From Xylaria sp. FL1777 (taxonomy: Eukaryota > Ascomycota > Sordariomycetes > Xylariales > Xylariaceae), in NCBI GenBank assembly GCA_022578965.1, contig MU400896.1, positions 1 through 25,904 of the forward strand: 25,904 nucleotides of DNA. Reading direction: 5' to 3'. Below the pieces are notes generated by a model. It was not told the origin of the DNA. It did not search any database and worked only from the letters and a program-made list of their open reading frames with translations. Shown piece after piece: positions 1 through 12,427 of this stretch (its first letter is position 1; each line of letters starts with the position of its first letter). The position numbers and the translations under genes are program-made.

Positions 1-1858
1 ATTTATAGTTATAGTTTTATTTTTTTAAATATAATTTTTTTTTAAGCTATATTTTAAGCTTTAATAATTTAAAGTTTTTGTAGTTTTATAAGTTTACTAA
101 TTACGTTAACTTACTATTTTTTATTGTTTGCTATTTTTAGTTAAACTATTTTTTTAAGTTATATATTAAATAACTTTAATTATTTATATAACAAATATAT
201 TTTTTTGCAATTTGTTTTAATAATTATAAAGCTTTTAAATAATATTTATATGCTTATTTATTTTAACTTATATAAATAAAGCATTTAGATTTATTTAATA
301 TAGCACTTTTGTTTTAATTTAAAATAGTAACTTTATACTTTTGCTTTAAAAACGTATTTTTTAAATTGCTTTGTTGTTTTTTATTGTTTTAAACTTTTAT
401 AACTTGTATTTTTTTCTTAAGTTAAAAAATCTTTTTTTTTTATAGCTTTTTTTTTTGTTTTTTTTTTTAAATTAGCATTATTTTTAAAAGTATTTTTTCT
501 TTTTATAGTTATAACATTTAACTTTAAATATATCTTAAAATTATTATTTTTAAACTTTATTAATTTGTTTGAACTTTTATTTAATACTTTTTTAAGTATT
601 CTTTTTTTTGTTTTTTTTAGTTCTTTTAATTTTAAAATACTAATTAAATAATTATTAATTAATTATAATAGCTATATTAATATATATATTAATTTTTGCT
701 AGTTTATTTATTTTATATAGTTTATTTTAAACTTAAGTTTTAAGTTTACTATAAAATAAGTAAAATAGTGCAAGCTTAAACAATTTTAAAATTGCTACTA
801 ATTGTTTAAATTTTATAGCATAATTTACTGCTGCTTTTATTTGTTTTAAGCAATAAAGTGCTTTTTTTGCATATTTTGCTTTTTAAGTGTTTTTAAATAA
901 TGCTTTTATTTAATTTTTAAACTTAACATAGTTTTTAAAATTTTTTTTTATTTTTAGCTTAAAATTAGTTAACTTATTAACTTTTAAAAAATCTTTTAAA
1001 ATAAATTAAAACTATTTTAGTACTTTTTTTAATAAAAATTATAAAATAGTTATTACTTTTTGGTTTTCTTTTATAATTATAATAAAATGTTATTTTAAAT
1101 AAAGTTTAGCATAAATTAAAAAGGCTTTTATATTTATAGATTTATTATAAAGCTTTAAAGCAATAAGTTTAAAACTTTTAATGTTTAGCATTTTTAACAT
1201 TATAAATAATTTTAATAATAAAAGTAATAGTAGTAATAAAAAGTTAAGTTTTTTATTTTAAGTTATTACTTTAAGTATAGCAGTAATAAAAATAAGCGTT
1301 AAGTTTGCTAATAGTAGTATTAATATTAGTTATAATATAATTATTTATTTAAAGCTTTAATTTATTATTATAATAATAATTATTATTATTGCTTTAATTA
1401 TTATAGCTAATATTTATGCTAGTTTAAAAGTTATAACACTTAGTATTTAAGCTATCTTTTAAGTTAAAATAATTAGTTTGCTTTATAATACTAGTATTAA
1501 TATTAGTTTTTTTTTATTACTATTGCTTAACTTTTTTTTTTTTATTACTGCTTTTTTTTTAATAAGAATAGCTAATAAAAGTACTAAAGTTTATTGTTTT
1601 AATATGTTGCTAGTTCTAAAGATTTTTAAAATCTTTAAACTTAATTTTTAACTTTTTATTTTTAGTAGTATAACTTAGATTTAATTTATTAGTTATTAAA
1701 TAAAGTTTATTTATGCAATGCTGTTTAGCATTTTTGTTTTTTAAATATCTTTTTAGTATATTTTTAAAAGTTTATTTTATAAATTATTTATTACTTAACT
1801 TTTTATATTAGTATTTGTTTTTATATGTTAGGTTTTATTAATTAAAAAGCTATTAAAA

Positions 1859-2364
1859 TATAATAAACTTATTATATATTAATATAATAAGTTTGCTTTT
1901 AAAGTCTTAATTTATAAATAATAATAAGATTTTTAATAGTAATTTGTTAAGAAAATTTTTAAAGTACTTTTATTACTATGCATTAATAAAGGTTTTAAAG
2001 AATTAAAAATAATAAATATATTAATGCTTAGTAGTTATAAAAAATTAATAGCTAAAAAACTAAAACTAAGTAAATAACTAAATATAAAAAGTGCATAATT
2101 ATATAAACAAAGAAAAAGTAAAAAAAGTAGTAACTTTTTTTAGATTACTGCAAGTTTAATAAGCACTAAATTACTGTAAGCTTAGTAAACCTTAGATTAC
2201 CGTAAGCTTAGTAAACTTTAGATTACTGTAAGCTTAGTAAGCTAAGTAAGTTGTTATGTAACTTTAGCTCTAGCTAGCAAAAAAAGAGGTGCAAAGTATA
2301 TATGGAAATATATGTAAAGGCATCAGGCTGCTTTAAAGGCCACCCTTGTGCTAATTTTGTAACA
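1859..2364 (-). repeat. 5' LTR of inverted chromovirus copy
   Basis: Minus-strand LTR of about 506 bases. Its outer end reads TGTTACA on the minus strand (TGTAACA at 2358-2364 on the plus strand). The inner boundary is set where similarity to the 3' LTR at 19,888-20,382 stops. It is the least damaged of the three LTRs: around 2281-2364 it still has GGCC and CCACCC steps that are mutated to A or T in the other copies. It carries four 26-base tandem units (2139-2242) and about 10 extra bases near 2300 that the other two LTRs lack. No flanking duplication can be recognised because only one end is in the window. Confidence 0.85.
2139..2242 (-). repeat. 4 x 26-bp tandem repeat in LTR
   Basis: Four imperfect 26-base units, running leftward from 2242 with unit ends at 2216, 2190 and 2164. 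Each carries a GCTTACTAAG-like core followed by a GTAAT motif. The same four-unit array with the same 26-base period is found in both other LTRs, so it belongs to the ancestral LTR. Repeated units in this part of an LTR are often promoter or enhancer elements, but that role is inference here. Confidence 0.8.
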
Positions 2365-4900
2365 TTTATATAATATAGCTTTAATGCATTTAGCTAGTAT
2401 GTTTTTAAGCTTAAGCTATTTATTACAAAAGAAAAATATAAAGCAATTTAATAACTTAAAATGCTTAAAACTTTAAACAACCTTAAAAAAGAACTTAGTT
2501 TTATAAGTTTTTTCTGCTATTATATATATTAATTTGCTAAAATTACTTAATTATTAAATAAACTTAAAATAATAAGTTTTAAAAATTATTTAAAAAAAGC
2601 TAATTTAAAAAAAGCAAAATAAGCGTAAAATTATGCATTACTTTTGCTTATTTTATCTTTAAAGCTTAATAAGGTTACTAATAAAGTATTTACTAAAAAA
2701 CTTGCTATATTTTATAATATAAAAGCATATTAAGATTTTATATAAGCTAAAACATAAAAAGCTTAAAAAACGTTAAAAAAACATATATATAAAGCTATTA
2801 ATTTAATATTTTTTAACTATAATAAACTATTTATATTTTAAGTAAACTTAAGTAAGTTATATAATATTAATATAGCATTATATTAAATATAAAATAATAG
2901 TAGTAAACTAAAACTTATATTGTTTTTTTTTTAATTATTTAGTTTTATAAAACAAAGATTTAGTATTTGCAAAATTAAAACATGCAAGCTTATTTAAACT
3001 TTTAAAAAACTAACTTAATATTTTAATTATAATTAAATTTATATATATATAAATTATAACGTTATTATATAAACTTTTTGCTTAATTTTATAAAAGCTAA
3101 AAAGTTTAAGTTAATTTATATTATAAAAGCTATTTTTAGCAAAATATGCAAACTGTTTGCTTATTTATTATATTTTTAAAAAAATACTTATTAATATAAA
3201 TGTTTTGTTTTAGTTACTTTATAAAAACAACAAAAAAAAGAAATTTGTACTTTTTTTAGCAATTGTTTTGCTAATAATTACTTAAGCTAAAGCAAAAATA
3301 AATTAATTTGCAGCTATATTAGCTTAAGCTAACTTTGCAGCTTTAATTAATAATTAATTTATATAAGCTAACTTAAAAGCTTTAAAAGTTATAAGTAATA
3401 TACTAAAAGCTTTAATAATTCTAGCTACTGCAGTAAAAATGCCTATATTATTTATTAATTTAATAAATAATATAATTAACTTGTTTTTTTATATATTAGC
3501 ATTTAAAAAGTTTTTTTTATTACTTTAAGAATTATTAAATATACTTAAAGCGTAAATTTATATTTTAAAAATAAATAGCGTTATTATAACTATAATTTAT
3601 ATTTTAAACGAATTTTAAAATAAAATTATAGGTAATTTGCTTAAAAACCGAACTTTTTATACAATATATAAACGTTTTTAAAAACAATACAAAATAACTA
3701 AAAATAATAACAAAGAACTTTTTATAATGCTTTATGCCTTTAAATATAATCTTAATAGTTGCTTTATATACTTTATTTAAACAATAAAAGATTATATTGT
3801 TATTTTAATAGTTATTTATACTAAAGTAATATAGTTAGCTTATAATAATAAAGCATATATAAAAATTAAGCGTATATATAATTACTTGTAAGCTATTATA
3901 TATTATTTTAACTTAAAAAAACATATTACTAAATATATAAATAGCTGTTTTAACTATAAAATAGTTAAAAAAGCTACTTATAAGCTATATAATAATTTTT
4001 AATTAATTTTTATACTAGTTTTTTTTTTGTTTATTTTATGTTTTAATTTTATTATTAGTTTATTAAAATCTAAATATAGCTATAATATAATTTTTATAGT
4101 TATATATAAAACGTTTAAAGCTATTAAATATATTTTTAGTTATAATAATTAAAACGTTATAAATTAAGCTTAAGCTTATATTTAATAAGTTTATTTAAAT
4201 TAAGAACTGCTTAATAAGTTTATATTTAATGCTAACTTTAAACTTATAAGTGCATTATAAATAGCTTTATATAAAGCAAAAAAAGTTATAATATAATTTG
4301 CAATAATATATTATTAAGTAGCTAATAAATAAATAAAGTAAACTATTTAAATATTTTAAACTTATATAATTATATTTATAAAAGCTTAGCTTAACTTTTT
4401 TAATTAGAAAAACTATATAAGTTATATTGCTTACTATTTTAATACTTTTATGTTATTAATAATAAGCAAAATGCTTTTTAAGCTTTTGTATAGTTATAAA
4501 GTTAAAACTTTTTTTTTTATTAACTTTAAAATTAAAAATAATTTTATAAAAAAATAATAATAGTTTAAACAAAAAGCATTTAATGCTATTTATTTAACTT
4601 AAGCATAAATAAAAATTTATTATAATATATAATACATAAAACTTTTAATAATATATAAAAAAGATTTTATATATATTAAGCTTTTTAAGCTTAGCTTGCT
4701 TAGTTATTATTTATAAAACTAAACAAAGTTAAGTTTTTGTAAAATTAGCTTTTTTAAAATAAAAAAGTATATTAGTTCTTTTTGTTTTTAAATTAAACTT
4801 TTTAAATAGCTTTAATAGCATAACAAAATATTTATTAAATATTTAAAGCTAGCTAAACTAAATAAGTTTAATTGCTTTAAGCTAAAGCTTAAAAGTTTTA
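2365..4900 (+). pseudogene. Ty3/Gypsy pol ghost: RT thumb, RNase H, integrase
   Basis: This is the downstream half of a retrotransposon polyprotein, legible only through RIP damage. From about 2,390 to 2,560 the translation resembles the RT thumb and connection of fungal Gypsy elements. From about 2,780 to 3,000 there is an RNase H core in which the first catalytic Asp is now Asn (codon 2845-2847). The integrase core lies at about 3,900-4,400. Its three catalytic codons are Asn (4045), Asn (4228) and Lys (4336), all in one frame, with 35 residues between the second and third, the exact retroviral D35E spacing. RNase H and integrase share that frame over 1.5 kb, so the damage is nearly all substitutions. 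A C-terminal region follows to about 4,900. The RT palm and gag are missing here. The minus-strand chromovirus at 2364 cuts in just upstream, so they should lie to the left of the window. Confidence 0.85.
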
Positions 4901-6473
4901 ATAATAAAAATAAACAAAAATAAATTATAAACAAAATATAAAATTATGTTTGCATTAAGCTATCTTTGTTTTTTTTTTATAATAAAATTTAACTATGCTA
5001 TAAAATTAAGTAGTATAGCTATAATATTAAAACATAAGAACTAGTAAAGTAAATTAAACAAAATGTTTTTAAGCTAATAAAAGCATATTATAAGCATATT
5101 AAAACATAAAGTTTTATATTATATTATTTAATTGTAAAAACGCTATTGCTTATTATTTTAAAAGTATATTATAATAATTAAGTATATTTTTTTAATATTA
5201 TTTAAGTTTTTTATATTTTAAGTAAAATATTAAAAAGTTTAGCATGCTTTTATAGCTATTATTAATTAGCTAAAAAGCTAAAGTAAAAAGTTTGCATAAG
5301 TATTTTAGTTATATAAACATATAAGTTTATTTATAAAGTTTTAATAAATATTTTTAATTTTTTTAGGGTTTTAATAAAATTATAAGTATATAAATACTTA
5401 AATATATTAATTAGTTAGTATATATTTTTTTTAGCATGCTTTTTTTGCAAGTAAAGCATATTTATTTATTATTAAGTATTTTGTACGCTTTTTTTTTTGC
5501 AATTTTTTAGCAGCTTTAACTTTATATATAATTAGTTTTTAAATTGTATATAATTATATTACTTCTGTTTTGCACATTTTTAGTTTTTAAATTGTTTTTT
5601 TGCTTTATATTTATAATTTTTTTTGCTTTATAACTATATACTTTTTATTTTATAAAACATTTTTGCTTTACGTATATTAAACTGCATTTTTATATTTAAA
5701 ATTTAGTTTTATATTTATTTTTTAACTATTTAATATTTTTTTATACTATAATTTTTTATTTTTATTAGAAAATAATTATAATGCTTTATTTATTTAAAGT
5801 TAAAAATGTTTTTAAGGCTAAAACTGCTTAAATTTAAATTAAGCATAATATTAGCTATTATATTTAGTTTAACAAAATACTTAATAATATTATAAAAAAT
5901 TATGTATTTTTTATTATTATTAATAGTAAATTAGTTATTATTTTTAATAGCTTTTATAAGTACTTTATAAGTTTTAAGCTTTTTATTTATGCTATTTTAA
6001 ATATTATTTAAAATTTTAATTGTTTTAATATTATATTTGTTTTTTATAAAGCAATTGTTAATAATTTAATAATATTTAATACTAATTTGCTTAATAATGC
6101 TGTTTTAAGTAGAATTTATATATTTTTTTAAAAGTTAGAACTTATTAATATTAAACATATATAACTCTTTTTGCAAAAATTTAATATTAGTAATAATAAA
6201 GATTGCAAAAGTGCTATTAATTAAGCTTTTGCTTATTAGTAAGCTAGCTTTACTTTTTTAAATAACTTAAAGCATAAATATATTTATAATAAATTTTATA
6301 AAAATTATATTAGCTTTTTTATTAATAAAAACTATAAAGTTTAACTGTTTATTATTAGTAATATAATTAGTTAAATATATTATATTATTATTTACTTAGT
6401 TTATTTATATGTTAAATGTTTTAGCATTACTTATAATTATTTTAACTATAAATATTAAATTAATATTAATAGT
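4901..6473. other. Unassigned RIPped DNA
   Basis: AT-rich DNA without a readable gene. From about 5,030 to 5,400 one plus-strand frame has few stops that C-to-T or G-to-A changes would not explain, so it may extend the preceding Gypsy polyprotein or belong to another product. From about 5,420 to 5,760 the plus strand is strongly T-rich, as an untranslated region or LTR might be, but I find no second copy of it in the window and cannot call an LTR. The right-hand end of the Gypsy element is therefore not located. Confidence 0.5.
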
Positions 6474-6515
6474 TGTTATATTTATAAATATTTTAAATAT
6501 TATAAAAGAAATTAT
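6474..6515 (+). pseudogene. Zinc-knuckle (CCHC) ghost, gag-like
   Basis: A 14-codon stretch starts with Cys (TGT). Tyr (TAT) codons sit at offsets 3, 8 and 13, exactly where a CX2CX4HX4C zinc knuckle would have Cys, His and Cys. TGT to TAT and CAT to TAT are the two changes RIP would make. Other Tyr codons occur nearby, so this could be chance. A second possible, less regular knuckle begins at the TGC about 40 bases downstream (CX2C, then Tyr, then Cys). Such knuckles are typical of retrotransposon Gag or LINE ORF1 proteins, so a separate retroelement may begin near here. It could also be AT-rich noise. Confidence 0.4.
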
Positions 6516-9500
6516 AAATTGTTATACATATTGTTTTATAATATTTGCTAAGCTTGTAATGCTTATTTTATTTTGCTTTGCTTAACTTGTATTATTTTTT
6601 TTTTTTTTATTACTTTAAAAAAAAAAAAAAAAACTATAAATTACTTTTAGAAGTTTATTTTTATACTAGTAATATTGCTTAACTTTTAAAATTTAATAAT
6701 AAAACTTAAAAGCTAATTTAAGTAACTTTTTAAGTTAATAAACATAGCAAATATAAAAGCATTTATATTATATAAACAATAGTTACTATTATAAGTATAT
6801 TTATGTAATAAAAACGCTTAAGCAATAAAAAGCCTAAATAAAAAGAATTATTTTTAATTATATTATATATACTTAAATACGTTTTAAACGTTAATATTAT
6901 AAAAAGTTAAAAATATTAAACTATTACTAAGCTTAATAATGCGTGCTTTAATATTTTTTAACTGCTTATTAAGCATGTTTATTAGTTAAAAAACTATAGT
7001 GAGTATAAAGTTTTTGCATTAATTATAATAAAATATAATATAATTATTTAAAATTTAAAAGTTATTAAAATTTTTATAAAATTTGTTTATAATTAAGCTT
7101 TTTTTGTTAGCTTTATAAACATTAAATTTAAGCTATATTATTTAGTTATAAAAATTAAGTTTATATTTAATGTTTTTATATATATTAATGCTATTTATTA
7201 TATAGTATTTTTTAATTATGTTAAGTTTTTTATTAATATATTTAATGTAATATTTACTAAGATTTTTAAAAGCATTAAAAAAGTAATAATTAACGTAAAA
7301 AAACTATAATTAGTATAAATTATACTTTTTGCTTATAATTGCAAAACTTAAATTGTTATATTAATTTTTATAGATTGTTATTAATTTTATAATTTAAATT
7401 GTTATGTTTTATTTAAGCGCTATGCTTAAAAAAAAGTTTTTAATGCTATTAAAAAGCTTATTAATTATTTATAAGCTAATTTTACTTAGCAAAAAGCTTT
7501 TAAAGTTTTTTTAAATATAGTTAAAAAATTAGTTTAATTATTATATATAATAGCTTATAAATATAATTATTAAAACAAAATTATAAAGTATATTAGCTGC
7601 TTTTTTATATTAAAGGTAATAATATTAATAATTAGTTAAAACGTTTGTAATTTTGCTACTATATAAATAATGTTTTTTAAAGAACTTTATAAGTTATTTT
7701 TTATTTTATGCTTTAGTAATAAATTATAACTAAAATTATATAACATTTTATATATAGTTTTTTAACTTTTAAATATAAACATAAATAAAAATAAAACTAT
7801 TTAAATAATTATAAAAAGAATTATTAAAGCAGTTTATAAAGCTTGTAATATTAGCTAAAGTAATAAAGCTTGCTTAATTATATATGTTTTTAATTATTTT
7901 AATAAAGTGTTTGCTATAGTACTAAATAAAACAGTTAAAGTAAAGCAAACTATTTTTATAAATAAATAAGCATTAAAATGTTTTTTAAAGTATAGCAATA
8001 ATAATAAAATTAAGTTATAAAAAAACTATAAATAATGTTTTAAAACTTAAGTTATTATTTTATAAAAGAAAAACTAGTTTAAGCTTTTTATAAAAAACGT
8101 TAAAAAGCTTTTATTATATATTATGTTTTATATATAACTAAATAAAAACTAGTATTAAGCATTAAATTACATTTTATATTTTAAAGTATTATATTATTTG
8201 TATTAAAAGCTATACTATAGCAAACGTAAGCTATTTTGCTTTAAGATTTTTAATGCTAGCTTTATTAAAAGAACTAATATTATTAGATTTTTTTATTGCT
8301 TAAACGTATAAATAAGCAATTTTAACGTAAAACTTTTTTTTTTTTAAATAGTTTAAAAAAAAACTTGCAAAAATAAATTAAAAGCTATAGTTATTATAAC
8401 TATAGTTTTTAAAAAAAATTTTGCTAAGCTTGATTTTTTTTAATAAACAAGTAATTTTAATTTTAAATATTATAAATATATAAATTTTATAGTTTTTTTT
8501 GCTATTTGCTATTTTTTTAACTAAATTATTAATAAAATACTTTAGTAATTAGTAAACTTTGCAGTACTTAAAGCTAAAATTAAGTTTAAAAAGTTTAAAC
8601 TTAATAAAACTTTTATTATAATAGCTTTAATAATTAATTTAACTATAAATAAAGCAAAACAAATTAATTTTTACAATTTTATATTATTTTTAATTAATAA
8701 ACTAAAAACAAAAAAAATTTTATTAGTAAGTATTATAAAATAAAAATTTATTAAGTTATATAATAAATATTTTAGCTTAAATAAAAAACAATATAACTTT
8801 ATTAATTTTAATTTGCTTAAAGTTTTTTATAGCATAAAGTTTTTTGTTAGTTGCTTTAATGTAAGTAAAACTATAGTTATAACATTTTTTATTAAACTTT
8901 TTATATAAAGTTTAATTAATTTAAGCAATTTTTATACTATTAAACTTACTTTTAAACTAATTATAGTAAAGCTAAATATACTTAAGCTTATTTTTAATAA
9001 CTTTATTAAGCTTACTGTTAATAAAAAGCTAAAAAAAAGCAAAAAAAAGTAAAAATAAAATTTTTTTGCTAAAGTTTGCTTTAATAATATTTTATTTTAA
9101 ATTAACAAAAAGTATAAAACTATATTATAAAACGTTGTTTTTAAAAAAACTAATAAAAAATAAAAAGAATTTTTTAAAAAAAAATAGTTAAAAAATAATA
9201 AATAAAAAACTATAAATAATAAACAAAAAAAAAATAATTAAGAAAACTTAAGTTAAATAAATAATAATTAAATAAAATTAATTTAAATAAAAAAAAATAG
9301 TTAAAAAAAATTAAGTAATTTAAATTAAAGAACTTTAAATATTTAATAGCTAGTAATAAACTAAAATAATAAACTGTTTAAATTATAACTTAATTTTAAC
9401 TTTTTTTTAAAGTTTTAAAAAAATAAAGCTTATATTTAATTTTAAATGCTTATTATTAATTAATAAAATATATAGCTTAATAATTTTACTAAAAAGCTTT

Positions 9501-11933
9501 TTTAATATATTAGCTTTTATAAAACTTGCATTATTTGCGTATTTATAGTTATTATAGCTATTAAGTATATTATTATAAATAATAAAAAACTAATAATTAT
9601 TAAAGATTTTATTAACTTATTGCTTATTAAATTATTTATAATTTTTTTTTTAAATTAAGTATATATTTTGTTTAATAATAATGCTATAATTTAAAAGTTA
9701 CTAAAATTAGTTAAGTTAGCTATGCAAAAATATTTAAGTTAAAATGTAAGCTTTAAACTTGCTTTTTGTATTATATTTAATTTTTGTTTTTAAAAATTAA
9801 ACTTAAAGCATTAGCGCAAAAAAAGTACTAAAGTTTAATATAAACTTTTTAAAAAAATAATTAAAATAGTTTATTAGTTAGCTAACTTTATTATATATAT
9901 ACTTTATATTGCAAAAAGCTTTGTTAATATTTTTAACATTATAGTTTTTTAAATTAATAAAAATTACTATATAATTAAACTAAGCATTTTTATTTTTTTA
10001 ACTAAATATTTGTTTATTATAATTAAATTGTTTTTAAGCAATAATAAATAAATGTAGTTTTTTTTTTTTTTTTAAAATATTTATAAAACTAAAAATAATG
10101 CTTTATTATTTTTTAATTTTTTTGTGTTATAAATATAAATACTATTATTAAGTATATATATTAAATATATTTAAGCTATATTTATATATTATTTATATAT
10201 TAATTATTGTAGTAAAAATAGTATATTTAATTTTATATTTAAAACTTTTTATAATAGTAAAATAATAAAACTTAAATAATTTTAAATTTGCAAAGCTTTA
10301 TATATTAGCAAAGAATTTCTTAAGTTTATTTTTTATAATAGCTACTTTAGTTTTTTATTAATAATTATTATTAAAAGCAATAATAAAAGTACATTTAAAA
10401 ATAGTATAATTAATTATATTAACGCTAATTATATTATATATTTAGTTTTTATAATTTAATAATTTAATTTATGCTATATAAATAATAAACGTTTTTTTAT
10501 AAGTATTATTATTTTATATAATGCTTAAGCAAATTTATTAAAATTTTGCTGCAATAAATATAGTTTTATTAAAATTTGCTTTAAAAAAATTAATATTTAA
10601 ACTATTATTATAGCATAAAGCTATAAATATAATCTTATTATTGCTAATTTTATTTACATTTATAGTTTTAGCTTTATTAAAAATAGCAATTTTAGTATAG
10701 TTATTTTTATTTATGCTAAATATATTACTATTTATTTTTATAATAATAAAGCATAATTAAGCATAAAAACTTTATGCTAGCTTAAAAACTTTAATTAATA
10801 TTATACTACTAAAAAAGCTATATTTATTTTTAAAAAAAACTTTTAAAAATAATTATATAAATTTTATTATATAAACTATAAATATAATTAATATTGCTAT
10901 AATACTTTATGTTATTTTATTTATAGCAATAATTATTATGTTTATAACTATAATAATAAGCTATAAAAGCTTAGATTTAAAGTTGTATTAAAAAATCTAT
11001 GTAGTTTTATTATATAATATTTAAAATTTATATAAAATAACTAAGCTATTATTATTTATGCTTTAAAAGCTTACTATATAATTTAAAAAATAAAAAATTA
11101 AATTAAACTAATAATTAAAAAAGCAAGCAATAAATAAACTACTATAAACATTAATTAATTTAATAAAGTTTAATATTATATTTAATAAAACTTAAATAAA
11201 TAATAAAAAAACTTTAAGCGCTATAAAGCTAAAGCTAAAAAAACAAAAATTAATTTTAATTTAATTAAGCTATTAACTTTTAAGTTTTTTTTTGTTAAAC
11301 TATTAGTTTTAACTTTTTTACTAAAGTATATTATAAATAACTTAATAATAAAAAACAGTTTTAATTATATTATAAATAATATAGCTATTTATGCTTATTA
11401 TTATTTTTATAATATATAACGTACGTTTATTATTTTATTAGTTAATAAATGAATTATAATTATTTATTTTAAATTTTAGTTAGTTGTTTTTTTTAATGCT
11501 AAATTTTTTTTAGTTTATTATTTAATACTTAAAAAAAAAAAATATAATAACTATAGCTTTTATAACTTTATTATAAAAGTTATGCTAAAAATTATATTAT
11601 AACATTTAAAGTAAAGCATTTTAGTTTAAAATAACCTAAAAAAACTTAATATAAAAATTTATGCTTAGTTTAATAATTTAATTAAAGAAATTTTAGTTTT
11701 TAATAGTAAGTTAACTAAAAAAAAAGCTATTAAAAAAATTTAAAAAGTTAAAATTTTAGTTGCTAAAAATAATAAGTTTAATAAAAAAAAAAAACTTAAA
11801 TATAAAAATAATAAAAATATTATAAAGCAAATTAAAGTTAAAAAGTTTTAGTAATAATATAATAATAATAAAAGCATTACAAAAATATAATTTTTTTTTT
11901 TTAGAAAAAAAGTTATTAAGTTATATAACTTAG
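6516..11933. other. Unassigned RIP-degraded repeat DNA
   Basis: A 5.4-kb stretch of about 10% G+C. It lies between the putative zinc knuckle and the start of the complete chromovirus. Plus-strand frames contain long runs where every stop could come from a Trp, Gln or Arg codon by RIP, for example about 7,400-8,700, and a Lys/Asn-rich run at about 9,130-9,330 that may have been an acidic or charged low-complexity region. I recognise no RT, integrase, transposase or helicase motif with correct spacing. It probably holds one or more retroelements or DNA transposons, but the family is unknown to me. Confidence 0.5.
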
Positions 11934-12043
11934 TGTTACAAAATTAGCACAAGGGTGGCCTTTAAAGCAGCTTAATGCTTTTATATATACTTTATACCTT
12001 TTTTTTTGCTAGCTAAAGCTAAAATTACATAATGATTTACTTA

Positions 12044-12147
12044 GCTTACTAGGCTTATAGTAATTTAAAGCTTACTAAGCTTATAGTAATTTAAGGCTTA
12101 CTAAGCTTATAGTAATTTAGTGCTTATTAAACTTGCAGTAATTTAAA
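12044..12147 (+). repeat. 4 x 26-bp tandem repeat in 5' LTR
   Basis: Four units with starts at 12,044, 12,070, 12,096 and 12,122, each opening with GCTTA and containing a GTAATTTA core. The exact 26-base period is shared with the other two LTRs (starts 19,998, 20,024, 20,050 and 20,076 in the 3' LTR). A promoter or enhancer role is possible but not shown. Confidence 0.85.
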
Positions 12148-12394
12148 AGAAATTATTACTTTTTTTACTTTTTTTTTGTTTATATAATTATATATTTTTT
12201 ATATTTAGTTATTTACTTAGTTTTAGTTCTTTAGCTATTAATTTTTTATAATTGCTAAGCATTAATATACTTATTACTTTTAATCTTTTAAAACCTTTAT
12301 TAATGCATAATAATAAAAGTACTTTAAAAACCTCTTTAATGAACTACTATTAAAAATTTTATTATTACTTATAAATTAAAACTTTAAAAGCAAA

Positions 12395-12418
12395 CTTGTT
12401 ATATTAATATATAATAAG
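12395..12418 (+). other. Inverted repeat near LTR 3' end
   Basis: Ten-base arms around a TAAT loop. The arms are perfect in the ancestral reading and here have one RIP-type difference. The same structure is at 20,350-20,373 in the 3' LTR and near 1,868-1,891 in the inverted LTR. Its position near the end of the LTR would suit an RNA hairpin of the transcript end, but this is inference. Confidence 0.6.
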
Positions 12419-12427
12419 TTTATTATA

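Larger units (their letters stand above)
1..2364 (-). mobile_element. Chromovirus copy 2, 5' part, inverted, RIPped
   Basis: Read on the minus strand, this stretch matches 11,934-14,282 along its whole length: the LTR, then the untranslated leader and the start of the gag-like region. Base 1 corresponds to about base 14,282, so the element continues to the left of the window. The differences I compared by eye are mostly transitions, plus one indel of roughly 10 bases inside the LTR. It is therefore a second member of the same Ty3/Gypsy chromovirus family, in opposite orientation and truncated only by the window edge. Its outer end at 2364 abuts an unrelated Gypsy polyprotein. No coding potential remains. 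Confidence 0.88.
11934..12427 (+). repeat. 5' LTR of chromovirus
   Basis: A 494-base LTR starting TGTTACA. Its end is set at the point where similarity to the 3' LTR stops (…TTTATTATA); the canonical terminal CA would read TA after RIP. It contains four 26-base tandem units (12,044-12,147) and an inverted repeat near the end (12,395-12,418). Compared with the inverted LTR at 1859-2364 it lacks about 10 bases. A primer-binding site should follow directly, but the bases after 12,427 are too altered for me to name the tRNA. Confidence 0.88.

Noticed and set aside
11363..11392. Possible YxDD-type RT motif (Asn-Asn between hydrophobic residues) in the unassigned region
   Set aside because: AAT-AAT is expected often in such AT-rich DNA, and no other RT block was found at the right distance.
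11881..11933. T-run plus AGAAAAAAAG before the 5' LTR, resembling the purine tract before the 3' LTR, suggesting a second tandem element
   Set aside because: The similarity does not extend further upstream when 11,245-11,933 is compared with 19,200-19,887, so there is no evidence of a tandem copy.
11934..12147. CRISPR-like array in the LTRs
   Set aside because: The 26-base units are directly adjacent tandem repeats without spacers, and the host is a eukaryote.
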